The notes beneath the pieces were generated by a model. That model searched no databases. It saw nothing but the letters and a program-made list of their open reading frames with translations, and was not told the DNA's origin. Shown one piece after another: positions 31,959 to 44,545 of a DNA stretch of 64,000 nucleotides. Position numbers and translations under genes: made by a program. The first letter of the stretch is position 1. The number at the start of each line of letters is the position of its first letter. Origin of the DNA: Ascochyta rabiei (taxonomy: Eukaryota > Ascomycota > Dothideomycetes > Pleosporales > Didymellaceae); NCBI RefSeq assembly GCF_004011695.2, contig NC_082407.1, positions 2,046,001-2,110,000 of the forward strand, read 5' to 3'.

Positions 31959-34234
31959 GATGCACGATTAATTCCGAATAGATTCGATAGATGATTTCGG
32001 GTGGTTGTAGTTCAAGTCCGGAGCCTCGGATCGTTACGGCCGGCAATTCTGTCCAGTGTTGCGGTTGGTTGCTAGTCGACAAATGCAGGAATGCGGGGAA
32101 GTAGTCGCGGATAAATGGCTTCGAGAGGGTCCACGAGGTCAAGTTGTCGCTTGGTGAGAATTCACTGAGTAAGCCTCTGTCGTAAAGCTAACTGGTGGAA
32201 GGGTTTCTGGAAAGAATGTCTGTTGTCTGATGGCGCAGGACTGGTCCGCGTGAACCGTTGGTGTGCAGGCGTCCTAATTGGGAATAGGGCCTGTGACGCA
32301 AAGGGTCGCAGGATGCAGCCTTGTGATTCGAAAGATCCAATACAGTCCAGGAGCGATGGTCGGGTTTGGCGGAGTTTGTTTTTGTTTTTAGTGGTGTTGT
32401 TGATACTGGCTAGCAGCGCGTGACGGTCGAGGGAAATGAATGGTGCGGGTATCGAAATAGAGCAATCTGTCAAAGAGCGTAGTGGGAGTCCAGCTGTGAG
32501 CCTGTGCCGTAAAGAGTGTCGACACCGGGCCGTGACAAGGAATGGGTGAAAGTTGCAATGAAGGCAACAAGCAAGGCAAAGGAAGGGAGGGGAGCCTGAA
32601 GAAAAGGGCAGTGCGACAGGGCGTTCGCGTAGAAAAGCTCAGCAGCGCCGGCGACAAGCCGCGTTGACCTGTCTTTGAAAGATTGGGTCAGGATTTGACG
32701 GGGGTGGGCCAGGAACAAGCAACAACCAGCGAACCGCATCGCGCCCTATGCCTGGAGCACCGAGTTGGTGGCGTCGATGAGTCCTGAGTGGGCGTAGCCC
32801 CTGATGCTTTTCGGTCGACTTGTGAGGACGAGCGAATGGGAACAGGGCGCGTGGAACCCGATGAGTGAATGCTAGCGCCAACGTGTTCCAGATAAAGCTG
32901 GGGTTTGCCTGTCCCGTGCACCTCGTTGGCCTGGCTGTTTCAACATTTGCGATCAATCACAGCTGGGCACCCACTCTGTTTCCCAATCAAGGGGCACTGG
33001 TGCAAGGCGGCATTGACGACAGTTATTGATAGAAGGGGGCGAGACGAGCACACTGCCGGGCGGCAGTCGCACAGTGTCAACTACAGCATGGCGTACCAGG
33101 CGCCGTGGAAACAGAGCATGTATGCCGTCTGTGGCCCGTCTCCAGTCAACGAACCATGGTTGCGTTGAGGCGGCACAACTCTAGAACCTTGTCTCTGTAG
33201 CGTTGAAAAAAGGCGTCCAAGGCTTCCTCGGTGACGTCCGGCCGTACCTTGCAGACGCGCGCATGAACGTGTACCCAAGTGTGTGGTTTTGTGCCAACAC
33301 CTCCGCACTGCCTGGCCTTGCCTTGCAGCCTGTGCAGCGGCTGTTGGTTTCGAAACAGCTGCTCTCACAGAGCAAGTGAGGCGAGCAGTCCACCCCACTC
33401 ATTGCTGCAGACCGCGTTGTCTCGCATAACCTAGAACGACCTGAGGCATCATGGATCCACATGGTTCCCGGCCTGACCCGCCAGGATCTGCCGCTGTCCT
33501 GCTTGCGGAACGAGACTGACAGATCGTTGTGTCGTATTGCGCCCGCTTGACGATGCCGGCACTTGCGCAATGACATCCAGCAACCACATTGAAGTTTGTT
33601 GACGATGAGCTCGAGCTGGTGCTGGAGGCTGAGGCTGAGGCTCGGAGACCTGTCGCAGTGTAGCATGCAGATCGCTGTGGTGGGCGAAATGAGAAGGATC
33701 AGAAGAAGCAAGGGCACGAGTCGCCCAAAGACGATTCCTGAAACACGTGCGGCTCGAGGCGTGCAATCATGACGGCGTGAGAGTTTCTCAAAGATGAAGC
33801 AGAATCTCACCTCGTATCTGGCAGCCACTGCAACTTGGATGGTGGTTCGTGGTGCAATGTAAAGGACTTGGAGTGCAATGCGAGTAGATGGAGGATGTAC
33901 TCGCCTGATCCACTCCCAATCCACTCTGCAGCAAAGAGGCCCAGTCACTTGATACAGGCCTGGCTGTTTTTGTCTTTCATGATGCAGAACGAACAGCCAC
34001 GCAAAGCGCAGCATGAACACAGTAAAAGGAGGCATGTTGCAGCACAAACAAAAGCTGTTTACAGCCAAAACGTATTTACTCGTTCTTCTATAACATCCTG
34101 GCCTGATGTAGGCGCCCCTAGGTAGCGATTGATGGATTTGTTGATTTTGCGTGGCCCGGGCTTATATCCCATTTATTCTGCACAGGAAAGTGTTCTTGTT
34201 GAGTGTTGATCTATCGTTCAAAGTTCGCGGGTAT
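31959..34234. other. 2.3-kb region without a supported gene
   Basis: Moderate-GC sequence between the start of the uncharacterised Ser-rich gene and the stop of PWP1. Several frames exist (the longest about 295 codons at 33181-34068, minus strand), but none shows a domain, family-like composition or splice-consistent extension. It may hold long 5' and 3' untranslated regions or a non-coding RNA. Confidence 0.45.
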
Positions 34235-35918
34235 CTACTCCTCCATCGACTCCCATCCCTTTTCCTGTTCACCCTCCTCTTCGCCGTCGCTCTCGCCCTC
34301 ATCCGTGTCAGAGTCGGTGTCAGACTCCTCCAAGGCAACGAGCCTCTCCTTTGCGCCAGGCTTCATCTGCGGCACCTTGGTAGCGAAGGCTGCACGAACC
34401 GCTGCATTTGTGCTTGTGTCCCAAATCTGTACGGATCCTTTGCTGCCGGCAACAGCCAAGCGGAAGCCAACTTCCTTGTCTGGGGCAAACGAGGTCGAGA
34501 AGACTCTGCCAACGCCCAGGTCTCGCGACACCACCATGCTTGGCCCGTTCTCTTGCACGTTCCAGAGCTTGACCTGTTTGTCTGTTGAACCCGTCACCAG
34601 GAAACCGGGGATGATTGGGTTGATGTCGAACGAGGAGATGGACTCGTCGTGGGCTTGGAGTACCCAGGCAGGTTTGGACTGCGACGGGTCTGCGGGCGCC
34701 ATGCGTGTGTCGTGGTAGTGGATCATGCCATTTTCGGTGGAGATCTAGTGCTGTTAGCAGACTGTTTATCCAGGCTTCGCTGCCTACGTACGTAAAAGTA
34801 GTTGGGGTCGTGAGGGTTCCACCTGACTGTCTCGACATCACTCTCCACACCCCATCGCGGTGCCTTTGCCTCGGGTGCTCGCATGTCGGCTGCAACCACT
34901 GTGCGGTCGTAACTGCCGCTGAGCAAGACAGTAGATTCGACGGGGTGCCATGCGACGGAGCACACCTTGTCTGTGTGGTATGTGTACGACTTTGCGCACT
35001 TGGTCGTGTTGAGATCCCACAGCTTGACAGTCTTGTCCGCGGACGACGAGGCGAGCAGGTTCCTGTGCTGGCGGTTGGCTGCGAGCGAAAGGACCGAGTC
35101 GACGTGGAAGTTGTCGTTTGCCTTGTTCGACTTCTTCTTCTTCTTCTTCTTGGGCTTGTCTGCGTTTGCCGCGTCCTCTGCGCCTTGGCCGAGGACGGCG
35201 TCTGGGTACATGCTGTCGACGACGTCCAAGTTCCACAGCTCGATATCAGGGTCCATGGTGCCGATGGCGACAAAGTTGCCCTTGGCGTTGCTCGAGGCGG
35301 CCGACTTGCCCACGGGCAGATCTAGCCACTCGACGGCCAGGGGAATGGCGGGCAGCATGATGTCGTGGTGGACGTAGAGGTTGTCGTCCTCGTCCTCGTA
35401 GACGTAGACCTCCAGATGCGCAACCTCATCCTCTATGCGCCCGGCCAGGACCAGGTTGTCTGTGGCCAGGATCTGGAGCTCTTCGCGCTCCTCGTCGTCC
35501 TCCTCGTCGGCGCCCTGCATGGTGATGTAGGGGTCGTCTTCGTCGTTCTCGTGGAAGACCAGGTTGTTGGCGTTGCCGAACATGGCCATGGTGTCGCCAG
35601 CAGCTTCGTCGACTTCGTCGTCATAGTGCTCGAGGTCGTATTCCTTGAGGTCGTCGTCGTCGTCGCTGTGTGGGGTCAGCGATGCAGAATCTGGTTTGCT
35701 CGGCTGGGCACGCACTCGTGCTTCTTCGACTTTGATCTGCCGTTGCCGGTGGCCGTCTTCTCGGCCTGCGCCTCCTCGAGGTCTTCCTTCGCATCGTCGA
35801 GCTGGAGCTTGGCGAGCTGGGAAATGCGCTCGTACTCGTCCTCGTCGAACTGGTATTTCTCGGGGAAGGGGGCCGCGAAGCCGCGCGGGACCCAGGTTGT
35901 CGCCGTGATCATAGACAT
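34235..35918 (-). CDS. PWP1: WD40 ribosome-biogenesis protein PWP1
   Basis: Three exons are proposed: 35716-35918, 34792-35665 and 34235-34744, giving 528 aa. Introns are 35666-35715 (50 bp, donor GTGCGT, branch CTGAC) and 34745-34791 (47 bp, donor GTACGT). The first intron reconciles two frames that otherwise do not join. The start MSMITATTWVPRGFA and the acidic stretches (DDDDDLKEYDLEHYDD) are typical of PWP1. Several WD40 blades follow (ADKTVKLWDL, GSYDRTVVAADMR, TGSTDKQVKLWNV, GSKGSVQIWDT), with a Lys run (about eight KKK residues) as a likely nuclear signal. The acidic C-terminus ends in EEGEQEKGWESMEE. PWP1 acts in the nucleolus in rDNA transcription and 60S assembly. It is divergent from PRP16 over 208 bp. 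Confidence 0.93.
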
Positions 35919-36039
35919 GTTGCCGTGTGTGCGTGTGTGCGGCGCAACCTCTGCGCTCTCGGGCGGGGAACGCAACTTTTCGACCTGGAAATATATTTTA
36001 GCGCGGCCAGCTTATCGATAGACGGCCCATTCATTCACC

Positions 36040-36076
<37 letters not shown>

Positions 36077-36083
36077 TGACTGG
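36040..36083. repeat. GGCT tetranucleotide repeat in the PWP1/PRP16 promoter
   Basis: About nine GGCT units followed by GACT variants, in the 208-bp divergent promoter, ending about 45 bp before the PRP16 start codon. Confidence 0.9.
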
Positions 36084-36126
36084 CAGACGCGGACCCCCGA
36101 GCCCCGTCTCTCCCCACCCCACCACC

Positions 36127-39057
36127 ATGGAGCGCGCCCACAGCCCCAAGCGCCGCAAGCTCGAGCCCGACGAGTACTCCATCGCGCCCCAGCCCAAGTT
36201 CCGCAAACCCAACCGCCCCCGCGACCGCAATGGCGCGCCGAGCGGCCGCGGCGCAGACGCTCCCCAGAAGCCCTTCGACGGGCCAGAGCCGCTGGTCGAC
36301 GACTTGGACTCGATGGCGCTGGACCGCGACTGGTACGGCGGCGAGGAGAACGGGCACACGTTTGGCGACGACTCCCACAATCCGTTTGGCGGCGCCGAGA
36401 GCTCGTGGCTGGACGCGCAGCGAGAGGCCGCCCTGACCGAGAAGAAGCTGAACAACCGCGCCAGCATGCGGGCGCAGCAGAAGCAAAAAGACGTCGACGC
36501 CTGGGAGACGAATCGAATGCTGCAGTCGGGCGTCGCCCAGAGGAGACACTTTGACGACGACTTCAACGACGACGACGAAGCCACCCGCGTCCACATCCTC
36601 GTCCACGATCTGAAGCCGCCCTTCCTCGACGGCAAGAAGGTCTTCACCAGGCAGATCGATCCAGTGCCCGCCGTGCGCGATCCACAAAGCGACATGGCCG
36701 TCTTCAGTCGCAGAGGCAGTCGCGTCGTCAAGGAAAAGCGCCAGCAGAAGGAGCGCGAGAAGCAGACCAAGGAGGCCACCAGCGCAAAGGGAACCACGCT
36801 GGGCAACATCATGGGCGTCAAAGAGGACGACACAGACAGTGCCGCTCCCATGCCCGAGGACGTCGAGAAGAAGGGCGGGAGCAAGTTCGCAGACCATCTC
36901 CGCAAGCAGGAGGGCGCCAGTGCATTCAGCAAGAGCAAGACACTCCGGGAACAGCGACAGTACCTGCCAGCTTTTGCAGTCCGAGAGGACCTCCTGCGCG
37001 TGATTCGAGACAACCAAGTGACCATCGTCGTCGGCCAAACCGGCTCAGGAAAGACGACGCAGCTGACGCAGTTTCTCCACGAAGACGGCTATGGGAAACT
37101 TGGGTTGATTGGGTGCACACAACCTCGTCGTGTTGCCGCCATGAGTGTCGCCAAGCGTGTTAGTGAAGAGATGGAAGTCAAACTCGGTGGGCTGGTGGGC
37201 TATGCTATTCGCTTCGAGGACTGCACCAGCAAGGACACCAAGATCAAGTACATGACCGACGGTGTCCTTCTTCGTGAGTCCCTGGTCGAACCGGATCTAG
37301 ACAAGTACTCGTGCATCATCATGGACGAGGCTCACGAGCGGGCGCTGAACACCGACGTACTCATGGGACTTATCAAGAAAGTTCTGGCACGCAGGAGAGA
37401 CCTCAAGCTGATCGTTACATCCGCAACTATGAACTCGGAGCGATTCTCTCGCTTCTATGGCGGCGCACCAGAGTTCATCATCCCAGGTCGCACCTTCCCC
37501 GTCGACATACAGTACTCTCGTTCACCGTGCGAGGACTACGTCGATAGTGCTGTAAAGCAGGTTCTTGCGATCCACGTTTCTCAAGGTCCAGGTGACATTC
37601 TAGTATTCATGACTGGCCAGGAAGACATTGAGATCACTTGCGAACTCGTCGCCGAACGGCTGAAACTCCTGAACGACCCTCCTAAGATCAGTATCCTGCC
37701 CATCTACAGTCAGATGCCGGCAGATCTGCAGGCCAAAATCTTCGAACGGGCTGCCCCTGGTGTCCGGAAAGTCATTGTAGCCACCAACATTGCAGAGACG
37801 AGTTTGACCGTCGACGGCATCATGTATGTCGTAGACGCCGGCTTCTCTAAGCTCAAAGTCTACAACCCCAAGATGGGTATGGACACGCTACAAATCACTC
37901 CCATCTCACAGGCAAACGCCTCCCAACGTGCTGGTCGCGCTGGGCGCACTGGACCTGGCAAGTGCTTCCACCTGTACACCGAGCGAGCGTTCAGAGACGA
38001 GTTCTACATTCAAACCATCCCCGAAATCCAGAGAACAAACCTGGCCAACACCGTCCTCCTCTTGAAATCACTCGGCGTCAAAGACCTTCTCGACTTCGAC
38101 TTCATGGACGCCCCACCCCAAGATACCATCACGACCTCGCTCTTCGACCTCTGGGCCCTTGGCGCACTCGACAACATTGGCAACTTGACTCCCCTCGGCC
38201 GCACAATGACAGCCTTCCCCATGGACCCATCTCTCGCCAAACTTGTAATCACAGCGGTCGAATATGAGTGCAGCGAAGAAATGCTCACAATCGTCGCCAT
38301 GCTGTCAGTCCCCTCCGTCTTCTACCGCCCGAAAGAGCGACAAGAGGAGTCCGACGCCGCACGCGAGAAATTCTTCGTCCCAGAGTCGGACCACCTAACG
38401 CTGCTGCACGTCTACACGCAGTGGAAAGTCAACGGCTACTCGGACGGCTGGTGCATCCGGCACTTCCTGCACCCCAAGGCTCTACGCCGAGGCAAGGAGA
38501 TCCGTGACCAAATCCAGGACATTATGGAGAAGCAGAAGATGCCGCTTGTCAGCTGCGGCACCGACTGGGACGTGATCCGCAAGTGCATCTGCAGCGGCTA
38601 CTACCACCAAGCGGCCAAAGTCAAGGGCATCGGCGAATACATCAACCTGCGCACCAGCGTCACCATCCAACTCCACCCCACCAGCGCGCTCTACGGCCTC
38701 GGCTACCTGCCCGACTACGTCGTCTACCACGAACTCATCCTCACAAGCAAAGAGTACATGTCCTGTGTCACCTCCGTGGACCCGCACTGGCTCGCCGACA
38801 TGGGCGCCGTCTTCTATTCGATCAAAGAAAAAGGCTACTCGGCGCGCGACAAGCGCGTCACCGAACGCGAATTCAACCGCAAGGCGGAGCTGGAAGCGCA
38901 GATGGCCGTGGACAAGGCGCACGAGGAGCAGCGCATCGCCGACGAGGAGAGCGGGCCGCTGATAAAAAAAGCCGTGCTGGGCAGGAAGAAGGAAGAGGGC
39001 GACGGCGTCGTCAAGCGACCGGTCATCGGCTTGAAGAGCAAATTCAAGCGCAGGTGA
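36127..39057 (+). CDS. PRP16: DEAH-box pre-mRNA splicing helicase PRP16
   Basis: An intronless frame of 976 aa. The N-terminal 290 residues are charged and include the Prp16-typical segments [16 protein letters not shown] and [17 protein letters not shown]. The helicase core shows Walker A GQTGSGKT near residue 303, DEAH near 400, SAT near 432 and QRAGRAGR near 600. The winged-helix, ratchet and OB-fold regions follow, and the C-terminus is basic (KSKFKRR). The length and N-terminal motifs fit Prp16/DHX38 rather than Prp2, Prp22 or Prp43. It remodels the spliceosome after the first catalytic step in the nucleus. The ATG has a good context (ccaccATGG). Confidence 0.95.
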   Translation: MERAHSPKRRKLEPDEYSIAPQPKFRKPNRPRDRNGAPSGRGADAPQKPFDGPEPLVDDLDSMALDRDWYGGEENGHTFGDDSHNPFGGAESSWLDAQREAALTEKKLNNRASMRAQQKQKDVDAWETNRMLQSGVAQRRHFDDDFNDDDEATRVHILVHDLKPPFLDGKKVFTRQIDPVPAVRDPQSDMAVFSRRGSRVVKEKRQQKEREKQTKEATSAKGTTLGNIMGVKEDDTDSAAPMPEDVEKKGGSKFADHLRKQEGASAFSKSKTLREQRQYLPAFAVREDLLRVIRDNQVTIVVGQTGSGKTTQLTQFLHEDGYGKLGLIGCTQPRRVAAMSVAKRVSEEMEVKLGGLVGYAIRFEDCTSKDTKIKYMTDGVLLRESLVEPDLDKYSCIIMDEAHERALNTDVLMGLIKKVLARRRDLKLIVTSATMNSERFSRFYGGAPEFIIPGRTFPVDIQYSRSPCEDYVDSAVKQVLAIHVSQGPGDILVFMTGQEDIEITCELVAERLKLLNDPPKISILPIYSQMPADLQAKIFERAAPGVRKVIVATNIAETSLTVDGIMYVVDAGFSKLKVYNPKMGMDTLQITPISQANASQRAGRAGRTGPGKCFHLYTERAFRDEFYIQTIPEIQRTNLANTVLLLKSLGVKDLLDFDFMDAPPQDTITTSLFDLWALGALDNIGNLTPLGRTMTAFPMDPSLAKLVITAVEYECSEEMLTIVAMLSVPSVFYRPKERQEESDAAREKFFVPESDHLTLLHVYTQWKVNGYSDGWCIRHFLHPKALRRGKEIRDQIQDIMEKQKMPLVSCGTDWDVIRKCICSGYYHQAAKVKGIGEYINLRTSVTIQLHPTSALYGLGYLPDYVVYHELILTSKEYMSCVTSVDPHWLADMGAVFYSIKEKGYSARDKRVTEREFNRKAELEAQMAVDKAHEEQRIADEESGPLIKKAVLGRKKEEGDGVVKRPVIGLKSKFKRR

Positions 39058-39775
39058 GGTGGTGGTCGCGGTCGTATACCCAGCCAGTAGTCTGCATCTC
39101 CTCGGCGCAAAGAGAAATGTAAATCCAACGTCCACATCCGCATCCAACACTGCAATGACCCACCCAGATCTTCACACTCTCAAGAACCGCAATCCCTCGC
39201 CAATACGAGTATGTATCATCCACCACACGGCTCGGCAGACAAACACCGAAGCGGCAGTGATTAGCCCCCCCAACGGCTTCCCGTCCGTGACCCATATTTA
39301 TTTCTTTGCCCACTACTCACTCCCCTGATGACGACTGCGGGCTGGGATGCAGGAAAGAGCGGCGTGCCGATCGTCCTGTTATCCCACAATGTGACCACAA
39401 ACCTGCAATATGTATCACGAAGGGTTCTGGACTGAGCTTCTTTGACGATCCGATCGGAAGGGTTGTCGCGGCTGTACGTGGGTTTTTTTCTTTTTTTCTC
39501 CATGGAATGAACGAAACATTGGATAGTTGTATTTTTACCTCTTCGGGTGGAAGAGACGTAAAGTTCATGTAGTGTATGGCGATGACGGTGCTGGTGATAA
39601 TATCATTACTCATTAATCAGCTATACAACACTGCACACCTTTTGGCCGTGGGTGTGACGCGTCTGTCTACAAATGGCCCGCAAGGAAAAAGCCCGTCAAC
39701 CCCGTCACATACACGTACTCATACAATTTGGATACTGGAAATCGATCGATCGCGTGCTTTCACGGTCAACGCCTT
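39058..39775. other. Convergent 3' intergenic region
   Basis: About 700 bp between the convergent PRP16 and Pal1-like genes. No gene is evident. T-rich tracts (about 39482-39502) could be part of 3' ends. Confidence 0.5.
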
Positions 39776-41237
39776 CTAAGCGTCAACGTCCTGCTTCTTG
39801 CGTCGAATGCTGCCGAATCGCTTCTTTAGCGCATTGCCCAAACCAGAGTTGCTTCGCCCGACACCAGATGCTTCGGCCTCGAAGGGGTTTTCCGCAGGAA
39901 TGGCACCAGGCGCCTCGGTGTGGCCTACACTCTTGCTGTGACGGCGTGATGTCATCTCGATTCCGCCGTCGCCATACCTCTTGTGATCTTTCAGCTGCTT
40001 CTCAATGGTGTAGGATGGCTCGCCCTTGCCCTTTAGATCATTCGGATCGTATTCCTACAAAGTGTTAGTTCCAGAATGTGGGGATGTTGGTAATAATATG
40101 GGACATACAACACCTGGCACTCGCTTGTAGTCGCCCTTGTTCAGAGGATCGCGCTGCATATCAGTGCCTTCTTCATAGTGGTAGACGCGACCAAATTTGT
40201 CGGCCATCCCTGGGGGGACGATAGCGACGCCGTCTAGTGGGCGGTGTCTCTCGACAGCATCGCGAATATTCTCCGTCGGTGTAGCCCTCAGCGCTTCCTC
40301 GTTCGATTCCTGCACCGCCGCGACAGGGCTGTATTTCTTGTCTCTGTTGCGGGCAATGCTGGCGGCATCATACGGTCCCTCGTGATGGTAGCGCGATACA
40401 CCGGTCTTGTCGAGCCGGTCGATGATGTCAGCACCCTGGAAATTCTTCTTTCTAAGATGGTGGGCACGGTGCGCAGTCTTAGTCTCTTTGCGTATTGTGT
40501 CCAAGGGGGAGTTTTCCCCTGCACTCAACGATGCTCCACGGTTACGTCCAGAAACATATTGCGACTGTGGCCTGGATGACGACGGCTGGCTCGATCGACG
40601 GGGCCTAGTCTCGTTCATGGATCCGAACGCATTCGCGCGGTGGTCCGAGAAGTGCTGTTTCCGAGGGCTGGCAGACTGTGGAGGGGACGGGTACTCATAC
40701 CTGCTCGACCTTGGAGTAGTCTGGCCAAACTGCGAAACAGTCGCAGAGGGAGCCTTGGCTTCAGACGAGGCTCTCGAGCGGCGGTACGGATTTGTCTGCG
40801 CAGAGCTGCCGGTGTGTTGAGATGGTAGGAATGGGTTGGTTCCCACTGAGCTGCCAGTTTGTTGAGACCGCAAGAAAGGGTTGCTCCCGGCTGAGCCACC
40901 TGTGCGCTGTTCCTGGACCTTTACGGAGGGTCCGTCTTTGGACAGTCCGGCGGATCCGGGTGGGGTGATGGGGCCATCTTGTCGAGGCGCAAAGGTTGAG
41001 CGGAAGTGGGAGTTCAGTCCAGTCTCATCGCTCGGGTCTGGCTCGATCAATGGGTCGATAAGTGCGTGTTGTGCCTGGGAGTGAAGTCAATGTTTTGTCC
41101 CTAAAGGTCTTATGCTGTGAAAGTAGGGCCTTCGTGTTTAGAAGGAAGAGAACTGTAGTCAGAGTGTACAAGGATACTCATTGACGGCCACGCGACAGAA
41201 GGTTGTAGGCAAGGGAGGCGAGACGTACCCGTTCCAT
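39776..41237 (-). CDS. Pal1-like cell morphology protein
   Basis: Three exons are proposed: 41229-41237 (only ATG GAA CGG), 40109-41074 and 39776-40054, giving 417 aa. Introns are 154 bp (donor GTACGT) and 54 bp (donor GTATGT, acceptor TTGTAG). The conserved Pal1 segment TGVSRYHHEGPYDAASIARN lies in the middle, and a second conserved block (EYDPNDLKGKGEPSYTIEKQ) in the last exon. The rest is Ser/Pro/Gln-rich with NPFL/NPY repeats (SNPFLRS, TNPFLPS, TNPYRRS) that resemble NPF endocytic motifs. Pal1 proteins localise to growth sites and endocytic patches and help cell shape. The tiny first exon is inferred from a good Kozak context and phase agreement. It is divergent from USB1. Confidence 0.85.
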
Positions 41238-41808
41238 GGTTTCTGTGATGCTCTGCGTAACTATGACTGGTGGATTCTAGGCCCGTGGTTGCAAAAGGTA
41301 ACACAGAGATTGGGTAAAGAGGTGTTTTTGGTTTGGTGAGGCTAAGTAAGAGTTGAAGAAGAGAACAGGCAGGCCGCGAGGAGGGAAGTGGTTAGATAAA
41401 GCCCGACTTGGCAGGCACGAACGACAGGAGAACGACGCGTAACATCGTCGCTCTCGTCGTCGCCCAAAGGCGGTGCTACGTCATTTGCTAAGGCCGGATG
41501 CATGGGATCAGAAAAGTGGGCCTGACATGTTCGAGCCGCATCCTAGTCTCTCGTGCAGAGCTGAACCAGCGCGTCCAGCGCAAGGTCGTTCAATTTTGAG
41601 ATGTCTTCAATGCTGTATAAGACCATTCGGCTTTCTGTATAGCTTAAACAGAAACATTCTGTATGCTAAAGGCCTTCAGATGTGAAGGTCGGGCTGTTGC
41701 ATCTCGCTTTTTCGGCACCGCCAGAGCTAGTGACGACGACAGCTGCTACATAGTAAAGATCATCAGGGCCCAACACCAACCACGGACCAGCACCCAACCA
41801 AGCCAACC

Positions 41809-42846
41809 ATGTCGTTGGTGCAATACTCCGACTCTGACTCCGGCAGCGAAGAAGGTGCAAACTCACCAGCCCAGAAGCCTAAGGCTGTGTTAAAGCGCAA
41901 GCGCAGCAGCGAACCCAGCAATGACGACCTCCCGCCGCTCCCGGCTGCATTCCATGATCTCTACTCTACCAATGCGCGCGTCAGCACACGCGACGACCCC
42001 AACCTGCACGGCGGTCGTAAGCGGGCAGTCCCTCACGTGGAAGGTAATTGGCCGAGCCATATTTATTTAGAGTGTAAGGATGATCCTGCGCCGTTCCTCG
42101 AAAGCGTGAGCGTGGTAAGCTAACGTGTCCGAGGGGTCCCTTCACAGACAGAGTCTGACAGCCTGCACAGCTTGATACAGACTATCAAAGATTCTATCAA
42201 AGATAAGAACAAGGAGCGTGCAAAGCCACTTCCTGTTCCTGACATCATACCTTCTCTGCAGTCAGATTTGGGCGCACCGTTGCCATTACATGTCTCGCTG
42301 TCGCGGACGCTACAAATCAAGACTAACGACCGGGAACAATTTCTTGAAACCTTGAACAACTCCTTGCGAAGAGCCGCAGTCCAAGCCTTCCACTTCGAAT
42401 TTCACAGTCTGAAGTGGGTGCCTAACTTTGAGCGGAACAGATGGTTTTTGGTACTCTCCATCAAGAAGCCGACACACAATGAGTTGAACAAGCTCCTCCA
42501 CGCGTGCAACGAGGCTGCGCAAAAATCCGGACATCCAGCTCTATACTCGGGCGGTAAGGGAGATGGGCCGATGGAAATGAACTCGCCCACTGCGGGCTCG
42601 CGTGTCAAACACGATGAGACTGATCGCTCAGAAAACTTCCATGTCAGTATAGCTTGGAACCTCACAGAGCCTGACCCTGAATGGGCATCTCTGGTACAGA
42701 GCATCGATGTTGGCAGATGTGTCCGCTCACCGCAGGCATCATTCGACGTCATCAAAGCCCGGGTCGGGAACGTGGTCCACAACTTTGATCTAGATACACG
42801 GAGAAGTAGTCTAGGTACAGAGCGTGGGTCTCTGGGTCTGGGGTAA
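41809..42846 (+). CDS. USB1: U6 snRNA phosphodiesterase USB1
   Basis: Two exons are proposed, 41809-42105 and 42148-42846, giving 331 aa. The 42-bp intron has donor GTGAGC, GCTAAC branch and TTCACAG acceptor. This donor keeps phase, while the nearby GTAAGG donor would create a stop or break the frame. The two 2H-phosphoesterase motifs are visible: LHVSLSRTLQI (HVSL) and FHVSIAWNL (HVSI). The N-terminus is acidic and Ser-rich, and GNWPSHIYLE marks the family's first strand. USB1 trims the oligo-U tail of U6 snRNA and leaves a protective 3' end. Confidence 0.92.
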
Positions 42847-43076
42847 TGGCGGTACAATCACACTTGGCATTGACGTGGACAGATTTATGACAAGGGTACC
42901 TGCGTGGCCGAGGCCGAATCACTTGGGTACCAACTTGGTCTAAGAGAAGAGGTGTAAGACCCATGAAGTCTATCGAAGTCCCGAATCTATAGCCTAAAGC
43001 ACGGATAGATCTATGTGTTGCAATCCAGCATCCCTTCCTCTACTGGCCTGCGTTGTTACTACATTGCTTCGTCTCT

Positions 43077-44294
43077 TCACGCTTTACCCTGTACAAACTT
43101 CCGCGCAGCGTGGTGTGATCTCAGCATATCAGCAAATTCTTGCGCACCATTCGCGCTGAAATGATTATCCTTCCCATGTAGGGTCTTCTGAGCAAACTCA
43201 GCCGCTCTCGGGACCATCTCTTTTTCATATGCCTGCGTGGCTTCGCCTAGCGTCTTGTTCCCAGCACAAGCATTGATGATCTCCTTTCCCAAAACCAAGG
43301 CATCAGTCATGCCTACATTGACTCCAACGCCTGCAAATGGTGTCATCACATGTGCGGCGTCGCCAATCAGCGTCACACCAGAGCGGGAAGGCCAGATGAA
43401 GCCAACAGGGAGTTCGTATAAAGGTCGTAGGGCCAAGTCATCGATTGATTCAAGGAAGACACGCTTCAAGTCGTCGCAGACATGAGAGAAGTATCTCGCC
43501 ATGTACTCCTTTCGTGCAGCCGCAGCGTCAGCCCAATCGATGCCACACGTGTCAAGGAAGTCTTCTGGGACACGAAGTGCGGCGTAACAGAGTACATATC
43601 CATCGTCTCCGCGTTGGGAAATGATAGCAGTGTCTTCACCGAAAGCCATCATGGAGCCTTGACCGGCGTATTCCATCAGCCAAGGATTATTCCTGACATT
43701 ACTGAGGCTGGCTGACACCATCGAAACCCCAGAGTAGCGAGGCATGTCGTCCGAGAGAAGTTTTCGTACTTTCGACCACGCGCCGTCGCCGCCAACGACC
43801 AAGTCAAAGTTTGTCACCGTCGTACCATCAGCAAAATGCAAATCGTACTTCTCCTCCGTTGCTCGGCTAGAAACCACCTCTCGCAGCTTCTTTCCAAATA
43901 CAATCTTCTCGGTCTCCAAATTCTCGGACAAAAGCTTGACCAAAGCACGACGGTCGATCTCTGGTCGTCCGTCGAATTTCTCCGTCTCTTCCACTTCTTG
44001 CTTGTCGTCACCGTTTCCGTCCCATAGGACTTTGCCATCGAGCCTGACGATCTTCAACACGTCGGATTCTGGGCGTGCATACTTTTTGAAGAGGTCCCAG
44101 AGGCCGGCTTCTTTCAGGGCAAGCTGACCGCTTTGAGGGTGCAGATCGAGAGAACCACCTTGTGTTCGGATGCTCGATGATGCTTCGTAGATGGTGAATG
44201 GAATGTTGTTGTTCTGGAGGATGTTGGCGAGGGTCAGAGAAACAGGTCCGGCGCCGCAGATGGCGATCTTGAGAGGAAGCGTCAAGGCTGGCAT
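43077..44294 (-). CDS. FAD-dependent monooxygenase (TetX/PHBH-like group)
   Basis: A single-exon frame of 405 aa. The N-terminal Rossmann motif is KIAICGAGPVSLTLANIL, in which the third Gly of GxGxxG is Ser. The DG motif is DLVVGGDGAWSKVR near residue 165, and the GD motif is GVTLIGDAAHVMTPFAGVG near 310. These three motifs define class A flavoprotein monooxygenases, and the layout fits the small TetX-like group that lacks a C-terminal thioredoxin-like domain. The enzyme would hydroxylate an aromatic or polycyclic substrate using FAD and NAD(P)H; the substrate is unknown. The 750-bp upstream region up to pogo C contains a perfect palindrome at 44546-44561. Confidence 0.88.
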   Translation of the reverse strand: MPALTLPLKIAICGAGPVSLTLANILQNNNIPFTIYEASSSIRTQGGSLDLHPQSGQLALKEAGLWDLFKKYARPESDVLKIVRLDGKVLWDGNGDDKQEVEETEKFDGRPEIDRRALVKLLSENLETEKIVFGKKLREVVSSRATEEKYDLHFADGTTVTNFDLVVGGDGAWSKVRKLLSDDMPRYSGVSMVSASLSNVRNNPWLMEYAGQGSMMAFGEDTAIISQRGDDGYVLCYAALRVPEDFLDTCGIDWADAAAARKEYMARYFSHVCDDLKRVFLESIDDLALRPLYELPVGFIWPSRSGVTLIGDAAHVMTPFAGVGVNVGMTDALVLGKEIINACAGNKTLGEATQAYEKEMVPRAAEFAQKTLHGKDNHFSANGAQEFADMLRSHHAARKFVQGKA

Positions 44295-44545
44295 CTTGAA
44301 CGATTGACGGAGTTGTCGTTGAACTATAAAGTATCGGTAGGTGTCAAAATGTAGCCTGTTAAGTCGTAGAGAGGAGTGTAGCTTGATGTAGGAGCTGAAG
44401 CGAATGTGTCTCTGCCATGTTCTCGATAATGCTCAGATCTATATACGTAGTCATTCTGTTTGCCTAGAAAATATCACGAGGTTATCTCGGGCGCGATGTT
44501 CTTCAGCCACCGATGTGTAAGTCGCGTCTCGGACCCTAAAGCAGC

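Noticed and set aside
33181..34068. 295-codon minus-strand frame
   Set aside because: No domain, odd Cys/Arg/His-rich composition, and other long frames overlap it on the other strand. It is probably chance in untranslated DNA.
36012..37038. Two long antisense frames of over 330 codons
   Set aside because: They are antisense shadows of the GC-rich PRP16 N-terminus and carry no domains.
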